From assembly GCF_003001695.1 (NCBI RefSeq), contig NZ_PVYX01000002.1, positions 1,550,001 to 1,614,000 of the forward strand: a stretch of 64,000 nt of DNA, read 5' to 3'. Each line of letters starts with the position of its first letter. The stretch's first letter is position 1. A model generated the notes under the pieces. The model made no database searches, was not told the DNA's origin, and was given only the letters and a program-made list of their open reading frames with translations. The stretch comes from Flagellimonas meridianipacifica. GTDB lineage: Bacteria > Bacteroidota > Bacteroidia > Flavobacteriales > Flavobacteriaceae. The position numbers were made by a program, and so were the translations under genes. This document shows, in pieces, positions 32,500 to 41,312 of this stretch.

Positions 32500-33162
32500 A
32501 TGACAAAACAGGATAAGGTAAATTTTATAATTACCACATTGGACGAGCTTTATCCTACAATTCCTATTCCGCTTGACCACAGAGACCCTTATACCCTATT
32601 AATTGCGGTACTGTTGTCTGCCCAAAGCACCGATGTCCGTGTAAATCAGATTACACCCTTGCTTTTTGCTAGGGCAGATAATCCCTATGCCATGGTGAAA
32701 CTAACCGTAGATGAAATTCGGGAAATTATCAAACCTGTTGGTCTATCTCCAATGAAATCCAAAGGTATTCACGGACTATCTCAAATTTTGATTGACAAAT
32801 ATGATGGACAAGTACCTCAAGACATAGAGCTTCTGGAAGAATTGCCAGCCGTTGGACACAAAACGGCAAGTGTTGTGGTCTCTCAGGCCTTTGGGATTCC
32901 TGCATTTCCGGTAGACACCCATATCCATCGGCTTATTTATAGATGGGGATTAAGCAATGGAAAAAATGTGGTTCAAACAGAAAAAGATTGTAAGAGGCTG
33001 TTTCCAAAGGATATATGGAATCGATTACACTTACAAATAATTTGGTATGGGAGAGAGTACTCACCTGCTCGAGGTTGGGATTTGGACAAGGATATTATTA
33101 CCAAAACCGTAGGTAGAAAAACTGTGCTCAACGACTATTATAAAAATAAAAAGGACCGCTAG
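32500..33162 (+). CDS. nth: Endonuclease III without the Fe-S cluster motif
   Basis: 220 residues. The HhH motif LEELPAVGHKTA (112-123) contains the catalytic Lys121, and the catalytic Asp139 lies in FPVDTHIHRL. LLSAQSTDVRVNQ is the N-terminal signature. These match the base-excision glycosylase/AP lyase Nth, which removes oxidised pyrimidines. The C-terminal region HLQIIWYGREYSPARGWDLDKD has none of the four cysteines (C-x6-C-x2-C-x5-C) that bind a 4Fe-4S cluster in E. coli Nth. The stop codon is inside a terminator loop. Confidence 0.93.
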   Translation: MTKQDKVNFIITTLDELYPTIPIPLDHRDPYTLLIAVLLSAQSTDVRVNQITPLLFARADNPYAMVKLTVDEIREIIKPVGLSPMKSKGIHGLSQILIDKYDGQVPQDIELLEELPAVGHKTASVVVSQAFGIPAFPVDTHIHRLIYRWGLSNGKNVVQTEKDCKRLFPKDIWNRLHLQIIWYGREYSPARGWDLDKDIITKTVGRKTVLNDYYKNKKDR

Positions 33163-33177
33163 TTGCGGTCCTTTTTA
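33148..33177 (+). terminator. Terminator with the nth stop codon in its loop
   Basis: AAAAAGGACCGC (33148-33159) pairs with GCGGTCCTTTTT (33165-33176). The 5-base loop TAGTT carries the TAG stop of nth (33160-33162). The stem thus overlaps the last four codons. Confidence 0.85.
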
Positions 33178-33195
33178 TGTACGGTCTACAAGACT

Positions 33196-33339
33196 CTAGT
33201 TCAAGTTAATCTCAAACTTCTGATTTTTACAATCCACTACTTGTAGTGACTTTGAATAGCTCAGTAAAAACTGGACAGTTCCCTGACTCGCTTTTACTGT
33301 TCTGGTAAGTCTTTGTTCTTCAGAGTAAATATTTTCCAT
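33196..33339 (-). CDS. 47-residue conserved-looking small protein behind the ECF sigma factor
   Basis: ATG at 33337-33339 to TAG at 33196-33198 gives 47 residues, beginning MENIYSEEQRLTRTVKAS and ending KNQKFEINLN. The middle QGTVQFLLSYSKSLQVVD reads as an amphipathic helix. It lies 72 bases downstream of the ECF sigma gene on the same strand. I recall very similar 45-50 residue ORFs (M-E-N start, FLLNYSKAL-like core, F-x-x-L-L/N-L-N end) in this position in other flavobacteria, which supports coding. It could modulate the sigma factor, but no experiment or motif shows that. Confidence 0.65.
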   Translation of the reverse strand: MENIYSEEQRLTRTVKASQGTVQFLLSYSKSLQVVDCKNQKFEINLN

Positions 33340-33411
33340 ATTTCAGCATTAATGTTACACTTAGATAACGGCGCTGAATTGGAAATATTGCAACGTTCGA
33401 TGGAATGCAGA

Positions 33412-33993
33412 TTAATTCGTTAAAACGATATTATGTCTATCCACGATTTTTCTTAGGTTGATTAAGGCATATCGCATCCTTCCTAAGGCGGTATTGATGC
33501 TTACTCCAGTATTTTCAGATATTTCCTTGAAGCTCATGTCTTTATAGATTCGCATCACTAATACTTCCTTTTGGTCGTCTGGCAATTCCTCTATCAATAG
33601 TGTCAAGTCTCTATCAATTTGATCTTTTATAATCCGCTTCTCCGCATTTAGCTTGTCATCCTTAATAACAGAAAAGATATTGAAGTCATCGCTTCCTTCA
33701 AACTTGGGCATTCTTTTGTTTTTCCTAAAGTGGTCAATGATTAGGTTATGGGCAATTCGCATAACCCATGGAAGAAATTTTCCTTCTTCACTATAAGACC
33801 CCCTCTTAAGTGTTTTGATTACTTTAATGAAAGTGTCTTGAAAGATATCTTCTGCAACATCCCTATCCAACACTTTAGAGTAAATAAAACTTGAAATTCT
33901 TTGGTTGTAACGATTAATGAGTACTTCGAGAGCTTTTTCGTCTCCTGCAATGTAGTTCTTTACTAATATCGAGTCGTCAATCTGTAGTTCCAT
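33412..33993 (-). CDS. ECF-family RNA polymerase sigma factor
   Basis: 193 residues from the ATG at 33993 (MELQIDDSILVKNYIAGDEKALE); the open frame extends to 34047 but this start matches relatives. Sigma region 2 includes QRISSFIYSKVLDRDVAEDIFQDTFIKVIKTLKR and EEGKFLPWVMRIAHNLIIDHFRK. Region 4 is ELPDDQKEVLVMRIYKDMSFKEISENTGVSINTALGRMRYALINLRK, with a clear HTH. This is a widely conserved flavobacterial ECF sigma without a recognisable anti-sigma gene beside it. The neighbour is the 47-residue ORF. Targets are unknown. Confidence 0.92.
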   Translation of the reverse strand: MELQIDDSILVKNYIAGDEKALEVLINRYNQRISSFIYSKVLDRDVAEDIFQDTFIKVIKTLKRGSYSEEGKFLPWVMRIAHNLIIDHFRKNKRMPKFEGSDDFNIFSVIKDDKLNAEKRIIKDQIDRDLTLLIEELPDDQKEVLVMRIYKDMSFKEISENTGVSINTALGRMRYALINLRKIVDRHNIVLTN

Positions 33994-34215
33994 ACAAATT
34001 ACTTTTTTGGTTAACACTAGGTGCCTCCTTACCAGTAAGGGCGGCATTGTTAATTAGTTATTTAAAAAAAAGTAATTATCGCTGTATAGGCCTATCAGGT
34101 TTTTAATTACAACTCAAAGATATATAAATCACATACCCAGATGAAAACTTATGTTGTGATTTGGGCATTTTTAGATGTTAACTGAAACAATATACGTATT
34201 AAGTGGGGGGTATTG

Positions 34216-34223
34216 TATCTTTA
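34216..34223 (+). promoter_or_regulatory. Possible -7 element of uvrA
   Basis: TATCTTTA differs from TAnnTTTG only in the last base and lies 18 bases before the uvrA ATG. No clear TTTG is seen at the -33 distance. Confidence 0.35.
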
Positions 34224-34241
34224 CACCCCTAATTTTAACAA

Positions 34242-37019
34242 ATGGCTTCCATCCAGAACATCGATTCCAAGAAGAATATTATCATAAAAGGTGCCAAACT
34301 ACACAACCTTAAAAACATAGATGTTGTAATACCGAGGAACCAACTTGTGGTCATTACGGGTTTATCCGGTTCGGGCAAGTCCAGTTTGGCATTTGACACA
34401 CTCTATGCTGAAGGCCAAAGGCGATACGTGGAAAGTCTTTCCTCCTATGCCAGACAATTCTTGGGTAAATTGGATAAACCCAAGGTAGACTATATAAAAG
34501 GTATAGCACCCGCCATTGCGATAGAGCAAAAAGTGAATTCAACCAATCCACGTTCTACGGTTGGGACCACTACTGAAATTTATGATTACCTCAAATTGCT
34601 TTACGCACGTATAGGGAAAACTATATCTCCAATTTCTGGAAAGGAAGTAAAGAAACATACGGTTAGTGATGTGGTAGACCATGTACGGTCGTTCCCAGAG
34701 GGGACCAAGCTTTTGCTATTGGCCCCAATTACAATAAAAGAGGATAGAGACCCTCAAAAATCCCTTCAACTATTTTCAAAACAAGGGTACGCCAGAATCA
34801 AGTATGATGGTGAAGTTTTAAGAATAGACCAGGCACCTAAAGATATAGGACGGGAATTTGATTTAGTAGTGGACCGAATTGTGGTAAAAGAAGATGAGGA
34901 CTTTTATAACCGTCTCGGGAATGCAGTGGACAATGCTTTTTTTGAGGGAAAAGGACGATGTGGTATTGAAAGTTTAACGGACAACACGACCAAAAGCTTC
35001 AGCAATCAATTTGAGCTGGATGGAATCAAGTTTATGGAACCCAATGTTCATCTTTTCAGTTTTAATAATCCTTATGGCGCTTGTCCAAGGTGTGAAGGTT
35101 ACGGAGATATTATTGGCATTGATGCCGATTTGGTTATTCCAGACACTTCCTTGTCCATATATGAAAGTGCTGTTTTTCCATGGAGAGGTGAAAGCATGAG
35201 TTGGTACAAAGACCAGTTGGTAAACTCCGCATACAAATTTGATTTTCCGATTCACAAACCTTGGTTCGAACTTACCGAAGAACAAAAGGAATTGGTCTGG
35301 AACGGAAACGACCATTTTATAGGAATCCATAAGTTCTTTGAACAGTTGGAAGAAAAGAGTTATAAAATCCAGAATCGTGTAATGCTATCTCGCTATAGGG
35401 GAAAAACCAAATGCCCGGTCTGTAAAGGAAAACGCTTACGTAAAGAAGCGAACTATGTGAAGATAGATGGCCAATCCATTTCTGACCTTATTGAACTTCC
35501 AATAAAAAAACTGATTCCCTTTTTTGAAAACCTGCAACTCTCACAGCACGACTCTCAAATAGCAAAACGACTATTGAAGGAAATAAATACGCGATTGGAC
35601 TTCCTTTATAAAGTAGGGCTCAGTTATCTTACCCTGAATAGAAAATCAAATTCTTTGTCTGGAGGAGAAAGCCAACGCATCAATTTGGCTACCTCATTGG
35701 GTAGTAGTCTGGTAGGTTCCATGTATATTTTAGATGAACCTAGCATTGGTTTGCACCCCAAGGATACCGAAAACCTTATTGAGGTTTTGAAATCCCTTCG
35801 CGATTTAGGGAATACGGTCATCGTAGTAGAACACGACGAGGACATTATGAAAGCTGCCGATAAAATCATCGATATTGGACCAGAAGCTGGAACCCTTGGT
35901 GGTCAGCTGGTGGCAGAAGGGACTTTTGCTGAAATACTTATGGCCAAAACCTTAACAGCAGAATACCTGAATGGAACGCTGAATATCGAAATACCCGATG
36001 AGCGCAGGACTTCCAAAAGTCATATTCAAATAATTGGAGCCAGAGAGAACAATCTAAAGAATATCAATGTAACTTTTCCGCTGAACATGCTTACTGTGGT
36101 CACAGGTGTGTCTGGAAGTGGAAAAAGTACTTTAGTGAAGCGTATATTATATCCCTCTATATTAAAGGAAATAGGTGGATATGGGGAAAAAGCCGGACAA
36201 TTCACCAAAATTGAAGGAAAATATGCCCATATCAAACATGTCGAATTTGTAGATCAAAACCCAATTGGCCGTTCCTCCAGATCAAACCCAGTTACCTACA
36301 TTAAGGCGTATGATGATATCCGTGCGCTTTTTGCTGCCCAAAAGCTAAGCAAACTTAGAGGGTATCAGGCTAAGCATTTCTCCTTTAATGTAGATGGTGG
36401 TCGTTGCGAAAAATGCAAGGGAGAGGGCGTAATTACAGTGGAGATGCAATTCATGGCCGACGTACATTTAGTATGTGATGTATGTGATGGAAAGCGTTTC
36501 AAAAAAGACATTTTGGAAGTTCAATTTGAAGGTAAAAACATCGATGACATTCTCAATATGACCATTGATGATGCTATTGACCATTTCAAACTTCACAAAC
36601 AGCAGAAAATCGTTAGTAAACTTCAACCCCTTCAAGATGTAGGATTGGGTTATGTTACCCTTGGTCAATCCTCATCTACCTTATCCGGAGGAGAGGCACA
36701 ACGTATAAAACTAGCCTCTTTTCTCATTAAAGGGAACACCAAAGAAAAAGCCTTATTCATTTTTGATGAACCTACTACCGGATTACATTTTCACGACATC
36801 AATAAACTGCTTAAATCTTTCAATGAACTGATAGCTAAAGGACATTCCGTTATTGTAATAGAACATAACATTGATCTTATTAAATGTGCGGATTATATTA
36901 TTGACCTAGGTCCAGAGGGTGGTGAAAACGGAGGTCATTTGGTGGCCGAAGGTACACCGGAAGAGATTGTTCAAAACAAAGAATCTTCTACGGCAAAATA
37001 TCTAGCAGAAAAACTCTAG
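34242..37019 (+). CDS. uvrA: Excinuclease ABC subunit A
   Basis: 925 residues, near the usual length. There are two ABC ATPase modules: Walker A GLSGSGKS at 40-47 and GVSGSGKST in the second half, signatures LSGGESQR and LSGGEAQR, and Walker B MYILDEPSIGLHP and LFIFDEPTTGLHF. Zinc-binding Cys pairs are seen at CPRCEGYGD and CPVCKGKRL in the first half and CEKCKGEGV and CDVCDGKRF in the second. UvrA finds bulky DNA damage and loads UvrB in nucleotide excision repair. The gene stands alone. Confidence 0.97.
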   Translation: MASIQNIDSKKNIIIKGAKLHNLKNIDVVIPRNQLVVITGLSGSGKSSLAFDTLYAEGQRRYVESLSSYARQFLGKLDKPKVDYIKGIAPAIAIEQKVNSTNPRSTVGTTTEIYDYLKLLYARIGKTISPISGKEVKKHTVSDVVDHVRSFPEGTKLLLLAPITIKEDRDPQKSLQLFSKQGYARIKYDGEVLRIDQAPKDIGREFDLVVDRIVVKEDEDFYNRLGNAVDNAFFEGKGRCGIESLTDNTTKSFSNQFELDGIKFMEPNVHLFSFNNPYGACPRCEGYGDIIGIDADLVIPDTSLSIYESAVFPWRGESMSWYKDQLVNSAYKFDFPIHKPWFELTEEQKELVWNGNDHFIGIHKFFEQLEEKSYKIQNRVMLSRYRGKTKCPVCKGKRLRKEANYVKIDGQSISDLIELPIKKLIPFFENLQLSQHDSQIAKRLLKEINTRLDFLYKVGLSYLTLNRKSNSLSGGESQRINLATSLGSSLVGSMYILDEPSIGLHPKDTENLIEVLKSLRDLGNTVIVVEHDEDIMKAADKIIDIGPEAGTLGGQLVAEGTFAEILMAKTLTAEYLNGTLNIEIPDERRTSKSHIQIIGARENNLKNINVTFPLNMLTVVTGVSGSGKSTLVKRILYPSILKEIGGYGEKAGQFTKIEGKYAHIKHVEFVDQNPIGRSSRSNPVTYIKAYDDIRALFAAQKLSKLRGYQAKHFSFNVDGGRCEKCKGEGVITVEMQFMADVHLVCDVCDGKRFKKDILEVQFEGKNIDDILNMTIDDAIDHFKLHKQQKIVSKLQPLQDVGLGYVTLGQSSSTLSGGEAQRIKLASFLIKGNTKEKALFIFDEPTTGLHFHDINKLLKSFNELIAKGHSVIVIEHNIDLIKCADYIIDLGPEGGENGGHLVAEGTPEEIVQNKESSTAKYLAEKL

Positions 37020-37294
37020 AAGACAGTTGACGTAAGACTTCGTGTTCTCTTAATTTGTTGTAAACGATGGTAATCTAGATAGTTTGCAGCTATCTCTCCA
37101 TGTCCTTTCACTTTGGCATCAGCCTAATCAAAAATTCTTATTCTTTATGTAACGAGGAACAACCTTCATCCCAAAATGAAAAATGAATATTCATAAATTA
37201 TTGATTATAAATACTTTATGTTTTTTGGCACGCTGTTTGGTATTAGTCTATCAGAATGTAAATAGTTGCATTCGGTAACTTAAATCAGTAGGAT

Positions 37295-38518
37295 ATGAAA
37301 AAGTTAGTACTCATTTTAACGGCAGTCCTGTTTGGAACTTTTAGTTCTATTGCAGCGACAAAAGTGGATGACTCATTCACTACAGCTACTTTTCGATATG
37401 GTAACTCCTTCATCTTTGCGGAAGACGGAATAACTTTTTCAGTATACCCAGATGGAGAGTTCGATTTCTTTATTAATAACCAGGTCAATGTAGGTGTTGG
37501 TGCCCGGATTGGGAACGTAGGAATCACTTTTAACTCAGGTTTTAACTATAACCCCTTTGTTCAGTATGATGACTATGGTGCTGTAATTCAAGTTGAGAAT
37601 ATTCCAATTTTCTATGATAACTGGGGGCGAGTGAGCCAAATTGGAAGTGTGGATATTTGGTACAGAAATGGTCGTATACGTAGAGTAGGTGGACTAAATG
37701 TATTCTATAATGGAGGCGTATTCAGCCACTACACCGGGTTTATCAATGTGTATAACAGACACTATGTGTATAGACCTTTCCACAGATTTTTTGTGAGACC
37801 GGCTGTAGGTTTCTGTAACGTATGGCGTACACCATATAGAAGATTTTATAGGCCTTTGAGGTATACATATTATAGACCTTATAGAAACAATTATAGAAGA
37901 GCCTACGCCAGAATTGGAAGAACATATAGAAACGATAGAAGTGTTCGTAGAGCAAATATCTATAGAAATGACAGAAGAGTTGCTGTAAGGAGCAACAACT
38001 TTAGAAGAAATGATGCGGTTAGATCAAACCGATCTGCAGAAAGATCTATCTCTAGATCAAATGGAAATAGGGTTTCCAATGTAAATAGGGATAGGGCTGT
38101 AAGAAGGTCGACGGATAGCCGAAGAAATAATGTTAATCGCTCGGAAAGTGTGGTTCGAAGAAACAACAATTCCGGACGTACTGTAAACAGAAGTGCAAAT
38201 AGAAATGGAAACAGAAGCGGTAATACTGTAAGTAGAACAGTTACCAAGCGTGAAGTAGCTCGGACGCCAAATACAAGAACTGTAAACAGGCGACAAGTTA
38301 CCACTACTCCAAAAAGTAGAAGTGTAACACGAAGTACAACACGCACATATAAGGCACCCAACAGTACAAAAAGAAGTACTGCGAGCAGAAGCAACTCAGG
38401 AAGTAGAACTGTAAAAAGAAGTTCTTCAACTACAGTGAAAAGAAGCTCTGGGAACACCGCTTCAAGAAGAAGTAACAATAACTCAAAATCAAGAACGAGA
38501 AGTTCTAGAACGAGATAA
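37295..38518 (+). CDS. Secreted protein with a very basic Arg/Ser/Asn-rich tail
   Basis: 407 residues with a signal peptide (KKLVLILTAVLFGTFSSIAA). Residues 24-145 form a compact, possibly beta-rich domain with repeated YGNSF/FYDNWGRVSQIG/IWYRNGRIRRVG units. From about residue 150 the chain becomes Tyr/Arg-rich, and from about 200 to the end it is a low-complexity Arg/Ser/Asn/Thr tail with repeats such as RSNRS, SRTVKRSSS and TVNR. Similar basic secreted proteins occur in flavobacteria without known function. The tail could bind polyanions such as LPS, eDNA or polysaccharide. The 275 bases upstream (37020-37294) hold no other gene that I can see. Confidence 0.75.
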   Translation: MKKLVLILTAVLFGTFSSIAATKVDDSFTTATFRYGNSFIFAEDGITFSVYPDGEFDFFINNQVNVGVGARIGNVGITFNSGFNYNPFVQYDDYGAVIQVENIPIFYDNWGRVSQIGSVDIWYRNGRIRRVGGLNVFYNGGVFSHYTGFINVYNRHYVYRPFHRFFVRPAVGFCNVWRTPYRRFYRPLRYTYYRPYRNNYRRAYARIGRTYRNDRSVRRANIYRNDRRVAVRSNNFRRNDAVRSNRSAERSISRSNGNRVSNVNRDRAVRRSTDSRRNNVNRSESVVRRNNNSGRTVNRSANRNGNRSGNTVSRTVTKREVARTPNTRTVNRRQVTTTPKSRSVTRSTTRTYKAPNSTKRSTASRSNSGSRTVKRSSSTTVKRSSGNTASRRSNNNSKSRTRSSRTR

Positions 38519-38547
38519 AAGTAGTTTTTAGGTTGGTTAGTTGTTTA

Positions 38548-38583
38548 CCCCGTGGTTGGATTTATCCGCCACGGGGTTTTTTT
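38548..38583 (+). terminator. Strong terminator after the basic secreted protein
   Basis: CCCCGTGG (38548-38555) pairs with CCACGGGG (38569-38576), followed by seven T. It stops plus-strand transcription just before the convergent flippase gene ends at 38587. Confidence 0.85.
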
Positions 38584-38586
38584 GTA

Positions 38587-40044
38587 CTACTCCCGTTTTC
38601 GTAACCATTTAGAAAGCACTCCGGATATATCCTCAGAAATATCAAACCGATACAAAATACCCAAATACATAAGCACGATGAAACCGGATTTTAGCAAGAT
38701 GTTTAAGGCAGGATGGAAATCAAAGTTAAACACGCTAAAAAGAACTCCTAATAATACTAGAGTGGCAAACACTTTAAATGTGGATTTAGTAAACGGCATT
38801 ATTTCAAACCTTAGCTTAACGAATATCAACTTAGTTGTGTTGAAAAGAAAAATAGAAATGAAGCTTGCTACCGCAGCCCCTTCAATTCCATAATTGGGAA
38901 TAAGAAGTAGATTAAGAACAATGGTCAACGCGGCCAGTCCGACACCAAAAATCAGAATAGACTTATAGTACTTCGAATTGTACAAAATTGAATTATTGTT
39001 TCCCAGAAGGGAATCAAACACCTTGGTCATTCCAATCAAAAAGACAACATAAAAACCATCTCTATAGGTCTCAGGTAACAATAGGTACAAGTCTTCCAAG
39101 TTGAGAACAATCAATAGAAAAAGAATACCAGAAGCGATAAACAGTGTCAAAGAGGTCTTTTTATAGAGTGTTTCCAAACCAAATGAATCACCTTTATTAA
39201 GCAATTCGGCTGTCAAAGGATAGGTAATTTGGTGCATGGCCCTAGAGGGTACTATAATGACGGTGGCAATGTATACGGCAACTCCGTAATAGGCCACATT
39301 CTCTATCTTGATAAACTGGTTTATCATAACCTTGTCTATCTCCAAAAGTATCAGCGCTGACGAACCACCCAAAATAATCAGAAAAGAATAGGACAATATT
39401 TCCGCCAAATTTCCAGGAAATGTGAAGCTCAACTTAGGGAAATGAATACGATAAGCATAGACTTTTAATATGGCCGTTCGTAAAAGGTAAAGCCCTACCA
39501 AAAGTTTAAAAAACAAATCCAATGAGAATACCTCAAAGTACAAGAGGATTAAAAGAACGGTGACTCCTATTCTACCAAATACCTCCTTCATAAAATTACC
39601 GAAAACCGATTTTAAGTGTACTTTGCACCAAGCGTAAAAAACTTCAAAATACGCCATGGACAATCCCACAAAAAAAACATACCATAGGTAGTCCTTAACC
39701 ATCGGATTTACATCAGATACAAGGCTCCCCAAAGGTTCATACAAAAAGAAAATGACGCAGCACACAGGAACAATACCGAGTAAGGGAATGAGGAGCATCA
39801 GCGTAAGAAAGCCGTCTTTTTCCGATTCTTGGTACTGACTATGAAACTTTACCATTGTATTATGAACACCGAAAGCCATTAAAGGCATCAGAATTGCTCC
39901 TGAAGCGAGAATAAAAGTCACCAATCCATAATAAGCGTCTGGAAGAATTTTGGTATACAAAAAAACCGTGTTTATTGCACCGAACAGGAATCCTATATAG
40001 GTGGTAAACACATTTTTTAAGGATTGTTTTAGGACGATTCCCAT
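38587..40044 (-). CDS. Wzx-like oligosaccharide flippase (MATE/PST family)
   Basis: 485 residues with 12-14 predicted transmembrane helices. N-terminal MGIVLKQSLKNVFTTYIGFLFGAINTVFLYTKILPDAYYGLVTFI is typical of polysaccharide-transport flippases, and the fold continues to the end with GIEGAAVASFISIF-type loops. It should flip lipid-linked glycan across the inner membrane. It overlaps the GT4 gene by 16 bases and closes a minus-strand operon with YfhO and DUF4834. Confidence 0.88.
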   Translation of the reverse strand: MGIVLKQSLKNVFTTYIGFLFGAINTVFLYTKILPDAYYGLVTFILASGAILMPLMAFGVHNTMVKFHSQYQESEKDGFLTLMLLIPLLGIVPVCCVIFFLYEPLGSLVSDVNPMVKDYLWYVFFVGLSMAYFEVFYAWCKVHLKSVFGNFMKEVFGRIGVTVLLILLYFEVFSLDLFFKLLVGLYLLRTAILKVYAYRIHFPKLSFTFPGNLAEILSYSFLIILGGSSALILLEIDKVMINQFIKIENVAYYGVAVYIATVIIVPSRAMHQITYPLTAELLNKGDSFGLETLYKKTSLTLFIASGILFLLIVLNLEDLYLLLPETYRDGFYVVFLIGMTKVFDSLLGNNNSILYNSKYYKSILIFGVGLAALTIVLNLLLIPNYGIEGAAVASFISIFLFNTTKLIFVKLRFEIMPFTKSTFKVFATLVLLGVLFSVFNFDFHPALNILLKSGFIVLMYLGILYRFDISEDISGVLSKWLRKRE

Positions 40045-41312
40045 CGAATAAAATTAGCAAGAGATTCCGTCAGTACTTTCCTGTGATACTTTTCAATGTG
40101 CTTGGGGCGAATATGCAATTGATTGTTTTGATATTGACGGAACCATTCCAAAAGTACAGTTTTAATTGCTTCAGTATCTGTATGCCCAAAAACTTTACCA
40201 GATTGTGTTGCGTCTATCATTTGACCAGCTTCCCAATCTTTAGGACCAATACCCAAAATTGGTCTTCCCGCATTGAAATATTCGAAAAGTTTTCCTGGAA
40301 TAATGCCCTGAGTTTCTTTTGAATCTATTTCCAATAAAAGCAAAATCTGGGTTTGCTGCTGTAACCGCAATACGTTTTCATGAGACACGTAGCCTAAAAA
40401 ATCTACATAGTCCGCCAATCCAGAATTGACAATTGAATCCTTCACCTCCTCTCCTACTACTCCCACCAACTGAATCTGCAAAGCGTTGGCAAAATCCTTA
40501 TGGGCATCCACTAATTCTCTAAGTACCTTCCATAAACCCATAGGATTTCTACCTGTAAGCAATGAACCAATATGGGAAATGGTAAACTTTGAATCCAATT
40601 TTCCGACCTCAGGAACGGTATCAAAACCATTGGTGATTGCTTCAATTGGCGTATTCGCTATCTTTTCAAACTCAGCTTTGGTGGTATTGCTGGTCACAAT
40701 CAACTTGTCCGCTGTATCTAGCACGGTCTTCTCTAGATATTTATGTTTTTTTTGAGAAGACTTGGTCAATCTTAACTTTTTGTGATACCCTATTGAAGTC
40801 CATGGATCTCTAAAATCAGCAATCCACCGAATGTCGTACTTCTGTTTAAGACCTAGCCCAATAAGGTGCAAACTATGTGGAGGGCCGGTTGTGATTATAG
40901 TTTGTATCTGTTCCTCTTCAATAAAATTAGATAGGTAAGCTATTGAAGGTTTGACCCAGTGTTTTCGTGCATCAGGGATGAAAAAATTACCCCGAACCCA
41001 TAACAAGAATTTGGCCAGACGTGAGACTTTTTTATCGGGAATTACCCCTGAGCTAATGCTCCTTGTTTTCGTTTTGGAAAGAAGAGAAGCAAAAACATAC
41101 GGCTCGTGGATGGGCTGCTTTAAGACTTGAACCCCAGTTGGCACTTCACTTTCCAGATGTACATCCAGTATGGGATAGTTCGGATTTTTGGGGGTATAGA
41201 CTATAGGTTGAATATCAAAATCGGGCAAGTACTTAACAAATTTGAGCCATCGCTGTACCCCTGGTCCACCAGCAGGTGGCCAATAATATGTTATGATCAA
41301 AACCTTTTGCAT
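40029..41312 (-). CDS. GT4-type glycosyltransferase
   Basis: 427 residues with two Rossmann-like halves (GT-B fold). The N-terminus YYWPPAGGPGVQRWLKFVKYLP is a hallmark of a flavobacterial GT4 group; IADFRDPWTSIGYHKK, KLIVTSNTTKAEFEKI and ISHIGSLLTGRNPMGLWKVL follow. A donor-side loop DFLGYVSHENVLRLQQQTQILLLLEIDSKETQGIIPGKLFEYFNAGRPIL includes the E-x7-E-like region. It adds a sugar to surface glycan. The ATG abuts the YfhO stop (1 base shared), and the end overlaps the flippase gene. Confidence 0.9.
   Translation of the reverse strand: MQKVLIITYYWPPAGGPGVQRWLKFVKYLPDFDIQPIVYTPKNPNYPILDVHLESEVPTGVQVLKQPIHEPYVFASLLSKTKTRSISSGVIPDKKVSRLAKFLLWVRGNFFIPDARKHWVKPSIAYLSNFIEEEQIQTIITTGPPHSLHLIGLGLKQKYDIRWIADFRDPWTSIGYHKKLRLTKSSQKKHKYLEKTVLDTADKLIVTSNTTKAEFEKIANTPIEAITNGFDTVPEVGKLDSKFTISHIGSLLTGRNPMGLWKVLRELVDAHKDFANALQIQLVGVVGEEVKDSIVNSGLADYVDFLGYVSHENVLRLQQQTQILLLLEIDSKETQGIIPGKLFEYFNAGRPILGIGPKDWEAGQMIDATQSGKVFGHTDTEAIKTVLLEWFRQYQNNQLHIRPKHIEKYHRKVLTESLANFIRWESS

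Noticed and set aside
37254..37273. GAATG/CATTC inverted repeat upstream of the basic secreted protein
   Set aside because: The arms are only five bases with a ten-base loop, which is easily chance in AT-rich DNA.
37960..38478. 172-codon Leu-rich frame on the minus strand
   Set aside because: It is the mirror of the Arg/Ser-rich tail of the basic secreted protein; its composition (Leu/Val/Thr runs) is an artefact of that codon bias, and there is no RBS or family match.
37900..38500. Possible CRISPR or tandem repeat array
   Set aside because: The repetition is codon-level low complexity within a coding frame, not spaced direct repeats.
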